From the NCBI GenBank assembly GCA_029168955.1, contig JAPDOI010000446.1, positions 1 through 64,000 of the forward strand: a DNA stretch of 64,000 bases. Direction: 5' to 3'. Shown piece after piece: positions 60,363 through 64,000 of the stretch (positions are counted from its first letter, which is position 1; each line of letters starts with the position of its first letter). This DNA is from Aplectana chamaeleonis (lineage: Eukaryota; Nematoda; Chromadorea; Rhabditida; Cosmocercidae). Both the position numbers and the translations under genes were made by a program. Below the pieces are notes generated by a model. That model worked only from the letters and a program-made list of their open reading frames with translations, was not told the DNA's origin and made no database searches.

Positions 60363-60819
60363 TTGAATAGATTAATTTACCGCCGCATTACCGACAACTC
60401 GTACGACTTTTCAGCAACTCGTCCTCATATTCTTTGATTGCATTGCAGTTGCGAGCGAATTTAAGCCTTCTAAGATGAGCGAGTGATTTCAGCTAGTGCC
60501 GTGGTCGGGAAAAGCCTTCTCTTCCTTGAAAGTCAAACAAATACTGAACTCAGCTCCTAGGACAAAGTTCGCGCTGAAGTTATGTGAAAGCGGGGACGAG
60601 TTGCCCGTCCACGTAGTCGTTGTCGGTTTGGGGCAGTTTTTAAAGGCAGCCGCTATATATATCTTAATAGTTTATGGAACGTTCTAGGAAATCATAGAGT
60701 TCTTTCATGTCCTTCATTTATTCCTTTCATTCGCTGTGAATATGGGTTCTATCGCAGTGGCAGGGGGGGGGGGGCTGTGGTGCGATATACTTGGTCACTA
60801 GGGCACCCTCAGCAAATGA

Positions 60820-61150
60820 ATTAAAATTTTCAAATAAACGAATCAGTCGAAAAATGGACTTTTTCTAGAATTTGACTAAACGAATTATTCGAAAAATTGA
60901 CTTTTCGAATAGTCGAATGAACGAATTATTAGAAAATTAGGCTTTTCGGTCAAAACTAGTCCGGGTGGGGGCACTCAGAATCCAAGTGAATGTTGGATGA
61001 TTCTGCTTCCAGAAATCGATCTCATTTCATGGATTTTTTGGGAAATTACGAGTGATAATGTTATCACATACCTGATAACGAAACAAAATTCATTTTCATG
61101 GATGAATCTTTTCATTTCTATGGGTAAATCTTGGGTGCCCCCCCCAACTA
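60820..61150. repeat. TTCGAA-rich block 3 and repeat family G copy 2
   Basis: 60830-60955 repeats CGAATTATTCGAAAA-type units. 60960-61150 is related to 29233-29408, ending GTAAATCTTGGGTGCCCCCC. Confidence 0.5.
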
Positions 61151-61239
61151 GTTTTGCTCCGACTTTTCCAAATAATTGAATTATTCGAATATTTGTTTAT
61201 TCGGCTGAATATTCGTTTTCCGGATATCCGTTGACATAC

Positions 61240-61306
61240 ACTATTGGCCACGTCAGTTTTTCCATGCCGCAACGACTCTCCTGAATTCGAAGGGAGAAAA
61301 CCCTGG
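61240..61306. repeat. MITE family D fragment, target of the Mutator-like element
   Basis: TTGGCCACGTCAGTTTTTCC-ATGCCGCAACGACTCTCCTGA ... AAAACCCTGG; continues as TAGGTGTTAT after 63825. Confidence 0.55.
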
Positions 61307-62702
61307 ACACGCGGCTAAATCTACGCCTGACATCCGACGTCATTTATGGTGTTTCGCCAGCACCACTGCAGACGACATACCAGAAACGACGGCGACCTTT
61401 AAAAATGCGTTTCGCCGCAATGTTGTTGTGAAAACCTATCGGAAAACAATGCTTTACGTTGACGTATGTTCCTTAGAAGGTGTAAACACGATGAAAGCAG
61501 AAATTTTAGGGTGAAATACTGGAAGGTATACAAATGTTGTCGAGAGATGAGGTTATCTATGGGAGTGCACAGCTACGAATTTCTGAGTGATTTCGTTTTA
61601 CTTGGCGTGGGGATCAATTCAATTTTTATAAATTCACTAACAAGGAATTACTTTCAGTCAGCTGGGCCAATCCGAATGAAATGTAGTTTTCTAGAGCCGT
61701 TTTGGCATAAATTTCAATTATGGTCTTCGCAGTTGCCGAAAGCTAATCTGAAAAAAGGTTTTTTCGCCAGATTTCCGTAACTACCAATTGTACCTTCCAA
61801 AATGCGCAATAGTCTTTGGAAAATCAGGAAACGGACCTCATAATCTCTGTTCGGCGCCCGAAAATACCTCCCTGAGCGAAGTTTGGTGAAGGCACATTTT
61901 ACAAACTTTGCACAGACGTTTTGGACGGATTTTCTGTTGGGCGTTTATTTATAGCAAATGAGAGGGCTCTGTCAGCGTTTTGAAAAATTGTCCCAGATTT
62001 GACTCTAAAACCTCTCTGGTGGGTTATTCAGCGCTGATCACGAATCTGGGGTTTATCTGTCAATTTTGGCAAAGTTTTCGACTAGATTCGCTTGATTGCA
62101 AGTCGCGACTTTTGAAAATTCCCGAATTGCTACGTCAGATATGGCTCAAATTGTTTTCCTGGGGTTTCTTGGAGTGCCGAACACGAATCTGAGGTCCGCT
62201 TATCGATTTCGACAGATTACGGTAGATTACGGGGGCGGTATATGGTAATTTGGTCAAAGCTTCAGATTTGACTCAAAATTTGTATTCGTGGATAATATGG
62301 AGTGGTAAAACGAATTTATCGTACATTTGTCGATTTTCGAAATGCGGTTTTGGAAAATGGTTCCCCCCTAAGTGGTGTGTGTGGTGACTACCATAACGTA
62401 CAGCAAACCTCACAATTTCGACAAACAGACTCCATGTTCGTGTTGAGCACCCTAGATTTCCTTTGCACACAAGAGTTTTGAGCCCAATCCGGGATTTCTT
62501 TTTAAAACACCCTAAAAATTTGTTGGGTACCATTAACTTGCTGCCAGGTTTGAAAAACGCGCATTAGCATTCCGTTTGGAATGGCCAGATGACTAAAAGT
62601 AGTTCCCTTGTGAGGACGTGTTCATACACTCATCCAAAAATAAACCTCTAGCATGGTATGCGATAGGAACTGACAAACGATATGTGAAAGGTTGCTATAC
62701 AT

Positions 62703-62845
62703 AGCCTAGCTCCCTCATTTTGAGGCGGCCGAAGTACGGCATATCACGCTTATTATGTCAAAACCTCCTTATCCCTGTTATACTTTGCAGACCAACCGCT
62801 GCGCTGCTTGCTCCGCCCGGACTCATCTCAGCAAATTAGGCTTTA
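62703..62845 (-). mobile_element. MITE family A, copy 4, inside the Mutator-like element
   Basis: TAGCCTAGCTCCCTCATTTTG ... GCTCCGCCCGGACTCATCTC ... TTAGGC. It appears inserted in a MITE B2 fragment: GGTTGCTATAC lies on the left and CCCCGAGGTTGAACTGTC on the right. Confidence 0.6.
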
Positions 62846-62984
62846 TGTGAAACTGTAGTTTCAAAAATAATCCCCGAGGTTGAACTGTCTTTATTAATGA
62901 CATAGATGGAAAAGTAGGCAACGGTTCAATGAAGGTTACGACGTTGTGTGTTTAATGTTGATGTCGGTACCAAGTTTCTTAAAA

Positions 62985-63400
62985 TGATTTTTCAACGATG
63001 AAACATCAACAAGGGGCGGATGCGATGAGATGTGTTCACTCATGGACTACCATGAGAGCTCCTGAAGGAACTCCTGATTGTAGAGAGTTCGGCTTGTGGG
63101 CTGAAGCCTAGTTCTCGGTCTACGAATAGTGTTCCAACGGCTGCGTACTCTTTCGGAATAGACGACCTACTAGAGAAATTTCATGAGAAATGTTTGTCCC
63201 CACTAGTGCCGTCGAATAAATTGGACCTCATCAGACAAACTGAGCTGTTTGATGTGAGCAACCGAGCTGTCGGTCATGCCCAAACAATTGCTAATTTGAT
63301 TGCACTCTTCAGTGGGTCGTCTATTCCAAAAGAGCACCAACAGCTGCCTTACAAAAAATACAAAGATCTTGTGAATAAGCTTCATGGTGCCTGTGTATGC
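62985..63400 (+). pseudogene. Coding-like fragment of unknown family within the Mutator-like element
   Basis: 63118-63400 reads PTAAYSFGIDDLLEKFHEKC, SNKLDLIRQTELFDVSNRAV, KKYKDLVNKLHGA without stops. Upstream, in another frame, TTMRAPEGTPDCREFGLWAE (about 63035-63110) seems joined by a one-base shift. No transposase signature recognised. It could be a broken MULE-encoded protein or a captured host exon. Confidence 0.35.
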
Positions 63401-63825
63401 TTCATGGTCAATTTATCCATTTGGCTTGATTGTTGTGCTACTATGTTTCGCCTCTTTGGCTTGATGTCTCGGTATTTCGTTTTGTTGTTTGTCTTTTACA
63501 CGGTTCTACCGTGTAATGAAGAAATGAAATGAAAGAAAGAAATTCGTAGCTGTGCATTCCCATTGAGAATGTCATATCTCCACAACATTTGTACCTTTGT
63601 CATATTCCACCCTAAAATTTCTGCTTCCATCGTTTTTACACCCTCTAAGGAACATACGTCAACGCAAAACATTGTTTTCCGATAGGTTTTCACCACCGCA
63701 TTGCGGCGAAACGCATTTTTAAAGGTCGCCGTCGTTTATGGTGTGTCGTCTGCAGTGGCACACGCGAAACACCATAATTGACGTCGGATGTCAGGCGTAG
63801 ATTTAGCCGCGTGTAAAACCCTGGT

Positions 63826-64000
63826 AGGTGTTATGAGGGGTGTACGTGAGTATATTTTCATAAATCGTAAAACGCAATTACGGTGAAACCACTCGTAAGT
63901 CGTAAACCGTAAATCATGAACAGCAAACAGGGTGCTACTTGAAATATCTTAAAAATATGATTTGGCGTAAAATAGCCTGGAAAATAAAAAATCTAGGAAA
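63826..64000. other. Window edge; AT-rich with short CGTAAA repeats
   Basis: AAATCGTAAAACGCAATTAC, AAGTCGTAAACCGTAAATC: short degenerate tandem motif, no gene. Confidence 0.4.

Larger units (their letters stand above)
61307..63815. mobile_element. Mutator-like element (2.5 kb), about 275-bp TIRs, 10-bp TSD
   Basis: ACACGCGGCTAAATCTACGC at 61307 and its complement ending at 63815 begin TIRs that stay about 85-90% similar to 61583 / 63541. The perfect 10-bp duplication AAAACCCTGG flanks it (61297-61306, 63816-63825). Long TIRs with a 9-11 bp TSD are the hallmark of MULEs. No intact transposase; a coding-like fragment at about 62985-63400 and a MITE A copy lie inside. Confidence 0.85.

Overview
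Eukaryotic window, most likely from a nematode, and probably a clade V (strongylid-like) parasite. The support is: micro-introns of about 50-60 nt ending in TTTCAG-like acceptors, a possible trans-splice acceptor just upstream of a start codon, CR1-type LINEs, and very dense MITEs. The species cannot be named from the sequence alone. There are no prokaryotic operons, rRNA genes or CRISPR arrays.

The only convincing host gene is on the minus strand and runs through almost the whole window. It has 15 readable exons between 60,323 and 5,300. Spliced together they give about 640 residues with the order TPR array, acidic Ser/Asp/Glu stretch, three ankyrin repeats. This is the architecture of Tonsoku-like protein (TONSL), the partner of MMS22L that reads unmodified histone H4K20 on newly replicated chromatin and helps load RAD51 at stalled forks. 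Exon phases agree across nearly every junction, including across introns of 11.3, 8.1, 4.3 and 28.2 kb. The coding part is about 3% of its span. The 3' end (UBL and LRR in vertebrates) was not found with confidence; weak exon-like stretches lie at 1-1,700.

Everything else is mobile or repetitive DNA, mostly inside introns. Right to left along the gene: (a) 61.3-63.8 kb, a Mutator-like element with 275-bp TIRs and a 10-bp TSD upstream of the start codon; (b) intron 2 (60.1-48.6 kb), an I-like LINE plus clusters of palindromic MITEs; (c) intron 7 (47.4-39.3 kb), three head-to-tail I-like LINE pieces ending in a roughly 280-bp GAA tract; (d) intron 11 (38.6-34.3 kb), an apparently intact CR1-type LINE with both ORFs; (e) intron 13 (33.9-5.7 kb), two 42-bp minisatellites (2.4 and 3.3 kb), two hAT elements in opposite orientation, three CR1-type LINE remnants, foldback elements and MITEs.

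New-looking points: TSD-resolved hAT, Harbinger and Mutator-like insertions; an I-like LINE that joins a 2A-like peptide and a PHD finger to its endonuclease/RT; LINE tails of GAA repeats that served as landing sites for further LINEs and then expanded; and two MITE families with different ends but a shared TATA-containing core. All homology statements come from reading motifs and from memory of the families. No search was run.
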